Origin: Macrococcus sp. DPC7161
GTDB lineage: Bacteria; Bacillota; Bacilli; Staphylococcales; Staphylococcaceae
Reading direction: 5' to 3'
Length of the DNA: 54,042 bases
NCBI RefSeq assembly: GCF_004117835.1
Contig: NZ_SDSC01000011.1
Span: 1-54,042 of the forward strand
A model generated the notes under the pieces. It saw only the letters and a program-made list of their open reading frames with translations. It had not been told where the DNA came from and ran no database searches. A program made the translations under genes and the position numbers. This document shows positions 53,521 through 54,042 of this stretch, piece by piece. The number at the start of each line of letters is the position of its first letter. The first letter of the stretch is position 1.

Positions 53521-53898
53521 ATGGATAACTATCAAAATATTAATGAAACACAATTCAGTAATTACCAAGGGAATAGCCCAACAAGTGATGAAAAAACAAT
53601 GGCAATGCTCATTTATTTAACTTCTTTTTTCACTGTTATCGTAGGTCCACTTATTATTTGGATAATGAAAAAAGACCAGTCTCTATTTGTTGATCAAATT
53701 GGTAAAGATTATTTAAATTTCTTTATTTCTTATTTTATTTATAGCTTTATTGCAGGTTTATTATGTATTGTTTTCATCGGATTTATTATTCTTCCAATTA
53801 TCGCATTAATGACATTTGTGTTTACTATAATCGCAGCCGTTAAAGCATACAATGGAGAAAGATATTTAATTCCTTTAACTATTCAGTTTGTAAAATAA
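53521..53898 (+). CDS. DUF4870 (Tic20-like) membrane protein
   Basis: A 125-residue protein with a soluble N-terminus and three to four hydrophobic segments. The order DEKTMAMLIYLTSFFTVIVG, GPLIIWIMKKDQS and FVDQIGKDYLNFFISYFIY is the DUF4870 pattern. The function is unknown. RBS GGAGGT precedes the ATG. The stop codon lies about 18 nt before the insertion sequence end, so the coding region is intact. Confidence 0.83.
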   Translation: MDNYQNINETQFSNYQGNSPTSDEKTMAMLIYLTSFFTVIVGPLIIWIMKKDQSLFVDQIGKDYLNFFISYFIYSFIAGLLCIVFIGFIILPIIALMTFVFTIIAAVKAYNGERYLIPLTIQFVK

Positions 53899-53915
53899 AA
53901 CGCATAGGGCCTCCT

Positions 53916-54042
53916 TGTAGTGAACCCAAAAAGTTGAACTTTTTATTAAGCTACTTTCATTAAAGCAAGATTTCTGTATTCTACAGGAGTCTTGCTTTTT
54001 AATTTTCTCTTCTTTCTAACGAAATTATAATATTCCATATAA
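53916..54042 (-). mobile_element. IS3-family (IS150-like) insertion sequence, one end
   Basis: The terminal inverted repeat seems to start TGTAGTGAACCCAAAAAGTT at about 53916. The 3' end of a transposase gene on the minus strand lies inside. The rest is beyond the window, so element name, length and target duplication cannot be given. Confidence 0.8.
53946..54042 (-). CDS. IS3-family transposase, C-terminal part (cut by window edge)
   Basis: The minus-strand frame ending TAA at 53946-53948 translates to YMEYYNFVRKK..., then SKTPVEYRNLALMKVA. It matches the C-terminus of IS150-group DDE transposases (YIEYYNxxR...PxEYR). Only about 31 residues are visible. The catalytic DDE residues lie outside the window, so activity cannot be judged. 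Confidence 0.85.
   Translation of the reverse strand, partial: YMEYYNFVRKKRKLKSKTPVEYRNLALMKVA

Noticed and set aside
53521-53898. DUF4870 gene considered disrupted by the insertion sequence.
   Set aside because: Its stop codon lies before the element's inverted repeat, and the frame is complete.

Overview
The window is a low-GC Firmicutes chromosome segment, most likely from the Staphylococcaceae. It opens with the 5' end of a 16S rRNA gene on the minus strand. It then carries staphylococcal-type genes: KbaA and Mrp, an IsdG-type heme oxygenase, an aureolysin-like M4 protease, M29 aminopeptidases, a sucrose PTS permease and a cold shock protein. The species cannot be fixed from the sequence alone; the set fits Staphylococcus or a close relative. 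Most genes lie on the minus strand, start with AGGAGG-type ribosome binding sites, and end at clear intrinsic terminators.

Layout. 1-700: 16S 5' end and its leader with two tandem promoters. 700-14300: housekeeping and accessory genes (KbaA, Mrp, cytoplasmic alpha-amylase, MFS pump, amidohydrolase, YpfJ-type metallopeptidase, adaptor protein, UDP-sugar pyrophosphorylase, an amber-interrupted AlkD-type repair gene, a lipoprotein, RarD). 14500-18600: SunI-like protein, heme oxygenase with a coupled partner, the first 62-bp tandem array, GNAT, TPR protein and MFS transporter. 18700-27420: a nine-gene methionine-salvage operon, mtnK-mtnA-(binding protein, ATPase, permease)-mtnW-mtnX-mtnB-mtnD. 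Its genes are coupled or overlapping, and a SAM-I riboswitch with a terminator precedes it. 27500-34960: two methyltransferases, an M29 aminopeptidase, Tag, ChrA, a DUF402 protein and CopA with a CsoR-like operator. 35068-35480: the second 62-bp array. 35500-42900: small proteins, a second M29 aminopeptidase, a sucrose PTS gene with a cre site over its promoter, the M4 protease and VOC proteins. 42900-47100: a full arsRDABC operon. 47100-50450: an ABC transporter and two-component system operon with a palindrome and terminator-like hairpin in its leader. 50560-53900: a DUF1761/VOC/zinc-ribbon operon, a 41-bp tandem array, a duplicated YdcZ-type transporter, a cold-shock gene with a long leader hairpin, and a DUF4870 protein. 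53916-54042: one end of an IS3-family element, cut by the window edge.

Three points stand out. First, two unlinked tandem arrays have exactly the same 62-bp period and a shared hairpin core but different second halves. A third, 41-bp array is also built of hairpins, and its arm substitutions partly compensate. Second, an ABC importer is embedded inside the riboswitch-controlled salvage operon and probably takes up a methylthioribose-type substrate. Third, several leaders carry unannotated-looking regulation: the csp leader, the ABC/two-component leader, and the sucrose PTS promoter. All functions are inferred from reading motifs; no database search was run.
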